Of a stretch of 64,000 nucleotides of DNA, positions 55,637-63,375 are shown piece after piece. The notes under the pieces are model-generated. The model did no database searches. It saw only the letters and a program-made list of their open reading frames with translations, and was not told the DNA's origin. The stretch spans positions 1 to 64,000 of the forward strand of contig NZ_PJEO01000056.1 of the NCBI RefSeq assembly GCF_002843175.1. The letters are read 5' to 3'. The translations under genes were made by a program, and so were the position numbers. This DNA is from Confluentibacter flavum. GTDB taxonomy: Bacteria > Bacteroidota > Bacteroidia > Flavobacteriales > Flavobacteriaceae. How positions within the stretch are numbered: position 1 is the first letter of the stretch; each line of letters starts with the position of its first letter.

Positions 55637-55712
55637 GTCATTCCGCAATTGATGCGGAATCCATTATAAATTGAACTAAAAACAAAAAGATTCCCACTTT
55701 CGTGGGAATAAG
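55637..55712. repeat. Palindromic repeat copy 1, trpC-trpF junction
   Basis: ATTCCGCA-ATTGA-TGCGGAAT (55640-55660) and ATTCCCAC-TTTC-GTGGGAAT (55690-55709), about 30 bp apart. A second copy of this element with the same two-hairpin layout lies at 56499-56573. Confidence 0.8.
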
Positions 55713-55717
55713 AAAAT

Positions 55718-56347
55718 ATGAGGCTTAAAGTTTGCGGTATGAAATACCAAGATAATATCGAACAAGTTGCAGCATTGCAACCAGACTATCTTGGCTTTAT
55801 TTTTCACGAAAAATCCAAAAGACATTTCGGTGAAAACGACATGCCCCAAATACCTCATTCCATAAAAAAAACAGGGGTTTTTGTGGATACTGAACTTCAT
55901 GAAGTCATTGAGAAAATAAACTTTTATCATTTACACGCTGCTCAATTACATGGACATGAATCACCTGAATATTGTGAAAAATTAAAAGCATATAATATTG
56001 AAATCATCAAAGCATTTTCAGTCGATGACAGTTTCAATTTTGATGATTTAAAACCTTACGAACCTGTTTGTGATTACTTTTTATTCGATACCAAAGGCAA
56101 ATTGCCCGGGGGCAACGGTTACACTTTTGACTGGACTATTTTAAATAAATATCCTTCAACAAAACCGTTCTTTTTAAGTGGTGGTATTGGTTTGAAAGAG
56201 GTTGATAGTATTTTGTTATTCCTAGAAAAGCCAGAATCCAAATATTGTTATGCCATCGATGTAAATAGTAAATTTGAAATAGAAGCAGGATTAAAAGATA
56301 TTGAAATATTAAAAGAGTTTAAAAACAAATTATGTCACTTCGAGTAA
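55718..56347 (+). CDS. trpF: Phosphoribosylanthranilate isomerase
   Basis: 209 residues: KVCGMKYQDNIEQVAALQPDYLGFIFHEKSKR at the N-terminus, GVFVDTELHEV, HLHAAQLHGHESPEYC, YFLFDTKGKLPGGNGYTFDW and FFLSGGIGLKEV. The final residues CHFE and the stop codon are encoded by the start of a palindromic intergenic repeat (GTCACTTCGAGTAA), not by ordinary trpF sequence. An almost exact 35-bp copy of the preceding 3' coding sequence reappears at 56457-56491, in frame with a different tail. The active-site parts are complete, so function should be intact. Confidence 0.95.
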   Translation: MRLKVCGMKYQDNIEQVAALQPDYLGFIFHEKSKRHFGENDMPQIPHSIKKTGVFVDTELHEVIEKINFYHLHAAQLHGHESPEYCEKLKAYNIEIIKAFSVDDSFNFDDLKPYEPVCDYFLFDTKGKLPGGNGYTFDWTILNKYPSTKPFFLSGGIGLKEVDSILLFLEKPESKYCYAIDVNSKFEIEAGLKDIEILKEFKNKLCHFE

Positions 56348-56400
56348 TTTTTGAGGCACGAAAAAATTGTATCGAGAAGTCAAAAGTTCTCGATACAAAA
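56333..56400. repeat. Palindromic repeat fused to the trpF 3' end
   Basis: Begins GTCACTTCGAG within the trpF end and contains the perfect hairpin GTATCGAGAA (56369-56378) / TTCTCGATAC (56387-56396). It is probably another dispersed repeat type. Confidence 0.65.
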
Positions 56401-56456
56401 TTCTAAAAAAAAGAATTTCACTCTAACTGACAAAAAAAATAACAGGAATTGTTAGA

Positions 56457-56491
56457 ATTAAAAGATATTGAAACATTAAAAGAGTTTAAAA
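56457..56491 (+). repeat. Duplicated fragment of the trpF 3' end
   Basis: 35 bp matching 56290-56324 of trpF at 34 of 35 positions (LKDIEILKEFK becomes LKDIETLKEFK). It flanks the inserted repeat at 56333-56400 on its far side. It runs in frame into MSLSFRT and a stop. Confidence 0.85.
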
Positions 56492-56498
56492 TGAGCTT

Positions 56499-56573
56499 GT
56501 CATTCCGCACTTGATGCGGAATCCATTATAAATTAAATATAAATTAAATAGATTCCTGCCTTCGCAGGAATAG
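56499..56573. repeat. Palindromic repeat copy 2, trpF-trpB junction
   Basis: ATTCCGCA-CTTGA-TGCGGAAT (56502-56522) and ATTCCTGC-CTTC-GCAGGAAT (56552-56571). Same layout and flanks as the copy at 55637-55712, ending 8 bp before the trpB start. Confidence 0.8.
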
Positions 56574-56580
56574 AAATAAC

Positions 56581-57762
56581 ATGAATTACAACGTAAACGA
56601 AAAAGGCTATTATGGAGAATTTGGAGGCGCATTCATACCAGAAATGCTCTATCCAAATGTAGAAGAATTACGCCAAAAATACTTGAGCGTTATGGCTGAA
56701 CCTGACTTTATAAAAGAGTTCAATCAATTGCTTAAAGATTATGTGGGCCGCCCTTCTCCACTCTATTATGCCAAGCGACTTTCAAAAAAATACAATACTA
56801 AAATCTACTTAAAACGTGAGGATTTAAATCATACTGGTGCACATAAAATTAATAATACCATTGGTCAGATTCTCATGGCTAAACGCCTAGGAAAAACCAG
56901 AATTATTGCCGAAACGGGTGCTGGTCAACATGGTGTTGCCACAGCTACGGTTTGTGCTTTAATGGGATTGGAATGTATTGTTTATATGGGTGAAATTGAT
57001 ATTGCTCGTCAAGCTCCCAATGTGGCCCGCATGAAAATGTTAGGTGCTAAAGTGGTTCCTGCCTTATCGGGTAGTAGAACACTTAAAGATGCAACCAACG
57101 AGGCCATTCGCGATTGGATCAACAACCCCGTAAACACGCATTATATCATTGGATCTGCTATTGGCCCACATCCGTATCCAGATATGGTCACACGGTTTCA
57201 ATCGGTTATTTCCGAAGAAATTAAATGGCAATTAAAAGAACAAGAAGGCACGGAAAACCCAGATTATGTGGTGGCCTGTATTGGCGGTGGCAGTAATGCT
57301 GCGGGTACTTATTACCATTTTTTACACGAACAAGACGTGAAGATTATCGCTGTTGAAGCTGCTGGATTGGGAGTTGATTCTGGTGAAAGTGCTGCAACTT
57401 CTGTTTTAGGAAAAGAAGGCATTATTCATGGCTGTAAAACGCTATTGATGCAAACTAAAGACGGACAGATTACTGAGCCTTATTCTATTTCTGCAGGATT
57501 GGATTACCCTGGTGTTGGTCCCATGCATGCCCATTTAGCAAAAACGGGACGTGCCGAATTTATGGCGATAACAGACGATGAAGCGATGACCGCTGGTTTA
57601 GAGCTGTGCCAATTAGAAGGTATTATTCCAGCGATAGAAACTTCTCATGCGCTTGCCATTTTTGAGCAAAGAACCTTTAAACCAGATGATGTTATTGTGG
57701 TGAGTTTATCTGGGCGAGGGGATAAGGATTTGGATACTTATATTAAATATTTTAAACTGTAA
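56581..57762 (+). CDS. trpB: Tryptophan synthase beta chain
   Basis: 393 residues. [21 protein letters not shown] at the start, PLP lysine in [42 protein letters not shown], the phosphate-binding [10 protein letters not shown], and [16 protein letters not shown]. It condenses indole with serine, in complex with TrpA. Full length. The gap to trpA (84 bp) contains a further palindromic repeat. Confidence 0.97.
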   Translation: MNYNVNEKGYYGEFGGAFIPEMLYPNVEELRQKYLSVMAEPDFIKEFNQLLKDYVGRPSPLYYAKRLSKKYNTKIYLKREDLNHTGAHKINNTIGQILMAKRLGKTRIIAETGAGQHGVATATVCALMGLECIVYMGEIDIARQAPNVARMKMLGAKVVPALSGSRTLKDATNEAIRDWINNPVNTHYIIGSAIGPHPYPDMVTRFQSVISEEIKWQLKEQEGTENPDYVVACIGGGSNAAGTYYHFLHEQDVKIIAVEAAGLGVDSGESAATSVLGKEGIIHGCKTLLMQTKDGQITEPYSISAGLDYPGVGPMHAHLAKTGRAEFMAITDDEAMTAGLELCQLEGIIPAIETSHALAIFEQRTFKPDDVIVVSLSGRGDKDLDTYIKYFKL

Positions 57763-57833
57763 GGTCGTACTGAACTTGTTTCAGCATCACATTAAAAAAA
57801 ATTGGTGAGAACCTGAAACAAGTCAGGTTGACA
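57763..57833. repeat. Palindromic repeat, trpB-trpA junction
   Basis: CTGAA-CTTGT-TTCAG (57770-57784) and AACCTGA-AACAAG-TCAGGTT (57810-57829), bounded by GTCGT and TTGAC. A decayed relative is seen at 47710-47745. Confidence 0.7.
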
Positions 57834-57846
57834 AAAACAATACATT

Positions 57847-58608
57847 ATGAATCGAATTCAAAATAAATTACAAGAAGACAAAAAACTTCTATCCATATAT
57901 TTTACAGCTGGGTATCCCAATTTGGATGATACCATAAACATCATTCAAGAGTTAGAAAAAAATGGGGTTGATATGATTGAAATCGGCTTGCCTTTTAGTG
58001 ATCCATTGGCCGATGGCCCAACCATTCAAGCGAGTTCAACCAAAGCTTTAAAAAATGGCATGACTTCGGAAGTGCTTTTCAATCAACTTAAAGACATTCG
58101 AAAAACGGTGAACATTCCGTTAATCATCATGGGCTATTTTAATCCCATACTTCAATACGGTGTGGAAGCATTTTGCAAAAAATGTCAAGAAGTTGGTATT
58201 GATGGGTTGATTATTCCCGATTTACCTGTAGATGTATATCACGATGATTATAAATCCACGTTTGAAACATACGGATTAATAAATGTGTTCTTAATCACGC
58301 CACAAACTTCCGATGAGCGCATTCAGTTTATAGATTCTGTCTCCAACGGATTTATCTATATGGTAAGTAGTGCCAGTGTTACGGGAAGTCAGTCCGGTTT
58401 TGGTGACGAAAATACTAGGTATTTTAAACGTATTGCTAACATGAATCTTCAAAATCCTCAGATTATTGGATTTGGTATTTCTGATAGTAAAACATTTACA
58501 CAAGCCACCGAATATGCGCAAGGTGCCATTATAGGTAGTGCTTTTATAAAATTCCTTAGTGATCATCCTATTGATAAAATCAGTAAATTCGTTACATCCA
58601 TCAGATAA
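57847..58608 (+). CDS. trpA: Tryptophan synthase alpha chain
   Basis: 253 residues. Catalytic Glu in DMIEIGLPFSDPLADGPTIQASS and Asp further on in DGLIIPDLPVDVY; phosphate loop VSSASVTGSQSGFG and GFGISDSKTF. It cleaves indole-3-glycerol phosphate to indole for TrpB. It is the last gene of the operon. No convincing terminator follows; the SIMPL-domain gene starts 31 bp later and may be read through. Confidence 0.96.
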   Translation: MNRIQNKLQEDKKLLSIYFTAGYPNLDDTINIIQELEKNGVDMIEIGLPFSDPLADGPTIQASSTKALKNGMTSEVLFNQLKDIRKTVNIPLIIMGYFNPILQYGVEAFCKKCQEVGIDGLIIPDLPVDVYHDDYKSTFETYGLINVFLITPQTSDERIQFIDSVSNGFIYMVSSASVTGSQSGFGDENTRYFKRIANMNLQNPQIIGFGISDSKTFTQATEYAQGAIIGSAFIKFLSDHPIDKISKFVTSIR

Positions 58609-58639
58609 TTAATTTGTTTCAATAAAAACGTTTTTTAAA

Positions 58640-59371
58640 ATGAATAAAAATCTTAGTGCCATTGTATTTGGCATCGCCATTGTGCTAGCTTCCATTATTT
58701 TAGGAAACGCTTTTATCAATAGAAACAAAACAGCTGGAACCATATCCGTTACAGGTTTGGGAGAAGCTAACTTTACATCCGACCTCATCGTTTGGGAGGC
58801 TAGATTTTCGCAAGTAAACATGGATTTAAAACAAGCTTATGCCGATTTGCAAAGAGACAAAGAAATTATTTCTGAATACCTTAAATCTAAAGGTTTGAAT
58901 GATAGCGTATTTGTTTTCAATGCGGTTGTCACTGAGAAAAACTTTAAACAAAATTATACGAATGATGGCAAATATATAGGTCAAGAGTTTACCGATTATA
59001 CATTGACACAAACCGTTCAAATTAATTCAAAAGACGTGGAAAATGTTGAAAAAATTTCGAGGGAAGTCACAGATTTATTGAACAAGGGTATCCAATTATA
59101 TTCTATGGCGCCTCGCTATTACTACTCAAAACTTGAAGATTTAAAAATTGAAATGGTTTCTCAAGCGACTGAAAATGCACACCTGCGTGCCAAAAGCATT
59201 TCTGAAAATTCTGGAGCTAAATTGGGAGATCTTTCTATAGCACAAATGGGTATATTTCAAATTACCGGACAAAACTCCAATGAAGACTATTCTTGGGGCG
59301 GCGTTTATAACACGGCGTCAAAAGAGAAAACCGCATCCATAACCATGAAATTAACCTATCACGTCAAGTAA
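58640..59371 (+). CDS. SIMPL-domain (DUF541) membrane-anchored protein
   Basis: 243 residues with an N-terminal signal anchor (LSAIVFGIAIVLASIILGNAFI) and a DUF541/SIMPL domain: TISVTGLGEANFTSDLIVWEARFSQ, LKSKGLNDSVFVFNAVVTEKNF, YTLTQTVQINSKDVENVEKI and ATENAHLRAKSISENSGAKLGDL. The family is envelope-located and its members form oligomeric beta assemblies; the biochemical role is not defined. It is close behind trpA and 4 bp ahead of trmL, so it may share transcripts with both. Confidence 0.88.
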   Translation: MNKNLSAIVFGIAIVLASIILGNAFINRNKTAGTISVTGLGEANFTSDLIVWEARFSQVNMDLKQAYADLQRDKEIISEYLKSKGLNDSVFVFNAVVTEKNFKQNYTNDGKYIGQEFTDYTLTQTVQINSKDVENVEKISREVTDLLNKGIQLYSMAPRYYYSKLEDLKIEMVSQATENAHLRAKSISENSGAKLGDLSIAQMGIFQITGQNSNEDYSWGGVYNTASKEKTASITMKLTYHVK

Positions 59372-59375
59372 ATTA

Positions 59376-59828
59376 ATGCCTTTAAACATTGTTCTTATAG
59401 AACCAGAAATACCCAACAATACAGGCAATATTGGCAGGTTGGCCTTGGCTTCTGGCTCTCATTTACATCTTGTAAAACCATTCGGATTTCAAATTGACGA
59501 TACCAAATTAAAACGTGCCGGGTTGGATTATTGGCAACACCTCACCATCACTTATTACGAGTGCGTTGACGACTTTTTCAAAATTAACAAAGACCAAAAC
59601 CTGGTGTTTCTTTCTAGCCATGGCCATAAAAACCATTGGGACATCCCTTTTGAAGACAATCTATTTTTAATTTTTGGAAAAGAATCTGTTGGACTGCCAA
59701 AAACAATTACCGAAAAACATGCCGAAAGCCTTTATAAAATTCCGTTATACAGCACCCATGTGAGAAGTTTAAATTTAGCTAATGCAGTGGGTATTGTCGT
59801 GTATGAAGGGTTAAGGCAATTAAGGTAA
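59376..59828 (+). CDS. trmL: tRNA (cytidine/uridine(34)-2'-O)-methyltransferase
   Basis: 150 residues, the compact SPOUT form. Motif 1 LNIVLIEPEIPNNTGNIGRLALASGSHLHLVKPFGF, motif 2 FLIFGKESVGLPKTI and motif 3 IPLYSTHVRSLNLANAVGIVVYEGLRQL form the knotted SAM site. It methylates the ribose of the wobble base in certain leucine tRNAs. Four bases after the SIMPL gene. Confidence 0.94.
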   Translation: MPLNIVLIEPEIPNNTGNIGRLALASGSHLHLVKPFGFQIDDTKLKRAGLDYWQHLTITYYECVDDFFKINKDQNLVFLSSHGHKNHWDIPFEDNLFLIFGKESVGLPKTITEKHAESLYKIPLYSTHVRSLNLANAVGIVVYEGLRQLR

Positions 59829-60298
59829 AACTAATTCCTAAATAATTGCATCTTTTACTGTTATTCAGCCCTTAAAAGCGTGATTAACAACCTCTACTTC
59901 CAAGTTTTAAGATACATTTAAGACAATTTAAATAGTTATTTCTTATATTATCGGTGAACCTTAAAAATAGAAATCATGGGAATTATTGAAGATAAAAAGA
60001 AATTTAAAACAACAAAAGAACAAACACATCCAACAAATCCGACTGGAAATGTGAATCAAAAAACAAATAAGTTTGATATTAATGAAAAAACCATTAAAAA
60101 ACAACAGAACAAGAAATAATATTCTCAATACAAATATAAGTAAGCACCGCTAGACGATGTAGGAAGATATTATGAAGGGTAATAGACCATAAAGTTAAAG
60201 CAAAATTATAGCTGTAGCTTTTCGGAAAAATTTGACTAACTTCGTTACATGAGGTATCAAACTAACTATCAAAAAGTTACCTTTCATTTCTATCGCTC
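59829..60298. other. Region between trmL and the first DUF3500 gene
   Basis: 470 bp holding only the 47-codon ORF at 59976-60119. The rest is AT-rich without a clear promoter, repeat or RNA gene. Confidence 0.5.
59976..60119 (+). CDS. Small Lys/Thr/Asn-rich hypothetical protein
   Basis: A 47-codon ORF, MGIIEDKKKFKTTKEQ... to KKQQNKK, 13 Lys in all, strongly basic and probably disordered. It sits alone in a 470-bp gap, which supports it being a real gene; there is no homology I recognise. Small basic proteins of this kind can bind nucleic acid, but nothing in the sequence proves that. Confidence 0.45.
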   Translation: MGIIEDKKKFKTTKEQTHPTNPTGNVNQKTNKFDINEKTIKKQQNKK

Positions 60299-61312
60299 AT
60301 GAAAAAAATTATAATTTTCTCGCTCGCAGCCATCATTTTATTCTTATTGGCTTTTAACCCTTTCGGGGAAACCCCAGCAGTCAAATTTTTAGATGCCTTA
60401 AATAATGAACAGAGAGCGAAAGTTCAATTTCCGTTTGACCATACTTCAAAAACGTTTTGGCATTATTTCCCTGCCTCCATGACACCAAGGGCAGGCATTC
60501 AAATATTAGATTTAAACACTACTCAGAAACAATTATTCAATACCCTGTTACAGTCCTTTCTTTCAGAAACAGGTTATAGCAAAACCCAAAAAATTATAGA
60601 TTTAGAGAACGTTTTATTGGAAGCGACCGGAGATAGTATTCGCCGCCATCCAGAGAAGTATTTTATAGCCTTTTATGGTAATCCAGAAACCGATAGCTTG
60701 TGGGCTTGGTCTTTTGAAGGACATCACATCTCATTAAACTTTACCGTTCTTAATGGAACTATTTCCGCTAGTCCAAGATTTTTAGGAGCCAATCCAGCTA
60801 CCATATTATCTGGAAAAAGAAAAGGAGAACGAACGCTTGATAGAGAAGAAGATTTAGGTTTTGAATTGGTTAATTCATTATCTGATGAACAGAAAAAGAC
60901 CGCAATCTTTCAAGACAGTTCCCCATTTGATATTGTAACCACTAATTCGCCAGAAGTTGAGCCCTTAAACCCAGTTGGAATAAAGTTTGCCGACCTGAAT
61001 GACTCACAACAAATCATATTTTTAAAGCTTGTTAATGAATATCTAGCAACTATACCTGTAGAGCAAACTAACAAAAGAATAGAACGTATTCAGGAAGAAG
61101 ATTTGGATATGCTAAGATTTGGATGGGCTGGTGCAACGGCTTTAGGCAAAGGACACTACTATAGAATTCAAGGACAATCGTTTTTAATTGAATTTGATAA
61201 CACTCAAGATAATGCAAACCATATCCATTCTGTTTGGAGGGATTTCGACGGTGACTTTGGAAAAGATTTAATTAAGGAACATTATAAAAATTCGGACCAC
61301 CATAAACATTAG
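60299..61312 (+). CDS. DUF3500 family protein
   Basis: 337 residues with an N-terminal signal peptide or anchor ([23 protein letters not shown]). The body matches the DUF3500 pattern: [56 protein letters not shown], then [31 protein letters not shown], and a C-terminal [36 protein letters not shown]. His-rich segments ([16 protein letters not shown]) suggest metal binding, but no activity is known to me. Its end overlaps the convergent VF530 gene by 4 bp. A paralogue begins at 63376. Confidence 0.88.
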   Translation: MKKIIIFSLAAIILFLLAFNPFGETPAVKFLDALNNEQRAKVQFPFDHTSKTFWHYFPASMTPRAGIQILDLNTTQKQLFNTLLQSFLSETGYSKTQKIIDLENVLLEATGDSIRRHPEKYFIAFYGNPETDSLWAWSFEGHHISLNFTVLNGTISASPRFLGANPATILSGKRKGERTLDREEDLGFELVNSLSDEQKKTAIFQDSSPFDIVTTNSPEVEPLNPVGIKFADLNDSQQIIFLKLVNEYLATIPVEQTNKRIERIQEEDLDMLRFGWAGATALGKGHYYRIQGQSFLIEFDNTQDNANHIHSVWRDFDGDFGKDLIKEHYKNSDHHKH

Positions 61313-61536
61313 GACTTTCGTTTCTTCAACATCTGTAAATACATCGCTTCCACTTTCGTTCTAGCCCACGGGGTACGCCTTAAAAATTGTAAGCTCGATT
61401 TTACCGAAGGCTTATCCGTAAAGCATTTAATTTTTATGTTATAGCCCATATATTCCCAACCGTAATGTGCCACCAAATCGTTTATGATTTGCTCTAAAGT
61501 GATGCCGTGTAGTGGGTTGTTGGGTTGCGAACTCAT
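61309..61536 (-). CDS. VF530-family small protein
   Basis: 75 residues: [61 protein letters not shown], the whole of the compact helical VF530 (DUF2132) domain, which has been proposed to bind DNA. Its ATG overlaps the stop of the upstream small gene by four bases (ATGA), and that gene follows the helicase, so the three are likely one transcript. Confidence 0.85.
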   Translation of the reverse strand: MSSQPNNPLHGITLEQIINDLVAHYGWEYMGYNIKIKCFTDKPSVKSSLQFLRRTPWARTKVEAMYLQMLKKRKS

Positions 61537-61748
61537 AACGATTCTACTAGTTTTTTAATTTTTGTAGCTTTCTCAAAATGGTCCAAGGTATGTTCCTGAA
61601 TCCACCACGTAGCAGTTTCCATTAATAACTCTGGATGTTGGTTTTTATTTTCAAAAAAGGCATAGAAAGACACACCTACGTCCGCTCCCTTTTCCTTTAT
61701 TTTCTTATCACAAACTTCTAAAATCTTAGCTCTTAAAATGGGTGACAT
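61533..61748 (-). CDS. Small conserved protein (DUF6500-like), unknown function
   Basis: 71 residues: [66 protein letters not shown] take this to be the DUF6500 type from memory of its pattern, with limited confidence. It is translationally coupled to the VF530 gene and begins 5 bp after the helicase stop. Confidence 0.7.
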   Translation of the reverse strand: MSPILRAKILEVCDKKIKEKGADVGVSFYAFFENKNQHPELLMETATWWIQEHTLDHFEKATKIKKLVESL

Positions 61749-61753
61749 AACGC

Positions 61754-63040
61754 TTAGTTTCTTCTATCGGTTCTAGAACGTTCGTTGTTCCGACTTGGTC
61801 GTCTGGAACTATTGGCTTTTTGCGTATTTGAAGATCTGGAACTACTATTATTTCTAGATCGATTCCCGCCGCCTTGTTGTCTTTTCTCAGGTTCTGTAGA
61901 CGCATTAGGGTCTGGCTCAAAACCTGCTAAAAGTTCAGATGGTATTTTCATACCTACCAGTTTTTCAATATCACGTAAAAAAGTGGTTTCATCTGGACTC
62001 ACCAACGATATGGCTTCACCAACGGCACCAGCTCTACCTGTTCTACCAATTCTATGGACGTAATCCTCAGGGATGTTCGGGATTTCAAAATTAATGACAT
62101 GTGGCAACAACGGAATATCCAAGCCTCGTGCCGCAATATCGGTAGCAACCAACACACGTACACTTCCTTTTTTAAATCCTTCTAAAGCTTTAGTTCTAGC
62201 ACCCTGACTTTTATTGCCGTGTATGGCTGCGGTTGTAATACCAGCCTTCACCAATTTTTCAGCAAGTTTATTGGCACCGTGTTTGGTACGTCCGAACACC
62301 AATACTTGTTTCCAGTTCCCTTCAGAGATTAATTTAATAATCAAATCCGTTTTTAAACCTTTAGCAACGCGGTATACTTTTTGGCTAATGGCATCCACCG
62401 TCGTGTTTTCTGGAGTCGCCTCCACTTGTACCGGGTGATTTAAAATACCATGTGCTAATTTCTTGATATCTGCCGAAAATGTTGCCGAAAACATTAAGTT
62501 CTGGCGTTTTTCTGGCATTAATTTTATAATACGTTCAATATCCCGTAAAAAACCCATGTCGAGCATACGGTCGGCTTCATCCAATACTAAAATCTCCACA
62601 CGTTTTAAGGAGATGTGATTCTGATTGATTAAATCCAACAAACGGCCTGGTGTTGCCACCAATACATCAATCCCTTGGCGCATGGTTGCTACTTGAGGTT
62701 TTTGGTTGACACCACCAAAAATAACGGCACTGCGTATGTTTACAAATTCACTGTATTCTTTAACGTTGGCGTACACTTGGGCTGCCAACTCGCGGGTTGG
62801 CGTGAGTATCAAGGCGCGAATAGGACTGTATTTTTCTTTCGGATTTTCAGATAACAAATGCAAAAGCGGCAAGGTAAACCCAGCTGTTTTTCCAGTACCT
62901 GTTTGGGCTGATGCCAAGATATCTTTGCCTTGTAATATATGCGGAATGGCTTTTTGTTGAATAGGACTTGGGGTTGAATATCCCTTTTTGCTAATAGCTT
63001 TTAGCAAGGCTTGAGATAAGCCTAAATTGGTAAATGACAT
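61754..63040 (-). CDS. rhlE: DEAD-box RNA helicase, RhlE type
   Basis: 428 residues. Q motif [26 protein letters not shown]; Walker A AQTGTGKT (45-52); [12 protein letters not shown] (154-157); SAT (185-187); ARGLD; and HRIGRTGR (329-336). The tail after about 375 is basic, Ser/Asn/Arg-rich ([18 protein letters not shown]...), typical of RhlE and suited to binding RNA loosely. Likely role: RNA unwinding in ribosome assembly or decay, often at low temperature. A TACATTTG box lies 57 bp upstream. Confidence 0.95.
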   Translation of the reverse strand: MSFTNLGLSQALLKAISKKGYSTPSPIQQKAIPHILQGKDILASAQTGTGKTAGFTLPLLHLLSENPKEKYSPIRALILTPTRELAAQVYANVKEYSEFVNIRSAVIFGGVNQKPQVATMRQGIDVLVATPGRLLDLINQNHISLKRVEILVLDEADRMLDMGFLRDIERIIKLMPEKRQNLMFSATFSADIKKLAHGILNHPVQVEATPENTTVDAISQKVYRVAKGLKTDLIIKLISEGNWKQVLVFGRTKHGANKLAEKLVKAGITTAAIHGNKSQGARTKALEGFKKGSVRVLVATDIAARGLDIPLLPHVINFEIPNIPEDYVHRIGRTGRAGAVGEAISLVSPDETTFLRDIEKLVGMKIPSELLAGFEPDPNASTEPEKRQQGGGNRSRNNSSSRSSNTQKANSSRRPSRNNERSRTDRRN

Positions 63041-63096
63041 AGTTTGTTTTTATGAAGCAAACACTATTTCATTTAGGTTACTCCTTTAATTTTGGG

Positions 63097-63104
63097 CAAA
63101 TGTA
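63097..63104 (-). promoter_or_regulatory. Candidate -7 box of rhlE
   Basis: TACATTTG on the minus strand, 57 bp upstream of the helicase ATG. A TTG -33 element sits about 22 bp further upstream, slightly beyond the usual spacing. Confidence 0.45.
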
Positions 63105-63198
63105 CAGCTTATTTTAGGATTATGTGCAAATAGTTGATTTTGTAAACATATCAAGCTTATGGGTTGCAAACAATGTTGGTAAAAAAGCAAGACATTGT

Positions 63199-63229
63199 TT
63201 TGATAGATTGTAAGAAAAGGTTATGTTTG
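63199..63229 (+). promoter_or_regulatory. Promoter of the second DUF3500 gene
   Basis: TTTG (63199-63202), 19-nt spacer, TATGTTTG (63222-63229): an exact match to the Bacteroidota consensus. It predicts an untranslated leader of about 140 nt. Confidence 0.65.
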
Positions 63230-63268
63230 GTTTAAATTGCAAAAAGCATAAAATGACTAAAAATCTAA

Positions 63269-63338
63269 GCGGAACAAAAAATGCTAAAAGTTGGGCATAT
63301 CCTGCCAAATTGGTGGTATAACCTGATAAAAGTTCCGC
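63269..63338 (+). other. Potentially structured 5' leader
   Basis: GCGGAAC (63269-63275) pairs exactly with GTTCCGC (63332-63338). Inside lie a possible ATGC...GCAT stem and the palindrome CCAAATTGG, which together could form a three-way junction. It lies between the promoter and the DUF3500 start. Function unknown. Confidence 0.35.
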
Positions 63339-63375
63339 ATATAAACAAGTTGTGTACAATTAAAAAAGGAAAACA

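Larger units (their letters stand above)
63041..63375. other. Divergent region between rhlE and the second DUF3500 gene
   Basis: 335 bp holding a minus-strand box for rhlE (63097-63104), a plus-strand promoter (63199-63229) and a potentially structured leader (63269-63338). A 79-codon minus-strand ORF over this area is not supported as a gene. Confidence 0.6.

Noticed and set aside
63269-63338. Integron attC-like site
   Set aside because: Although the outer arms form an inverted repeat, GTTCCGC does not match the GTTRRRY core and no integrase or cassette array is present.
63120-63359. 79-codon minus-strand ORF upstream of rhlE
   Set aside because: It overlaps a consensus plus-strand promoter and the leader of the DUF3500 gene, and its composition is irregular with no recognisable family.
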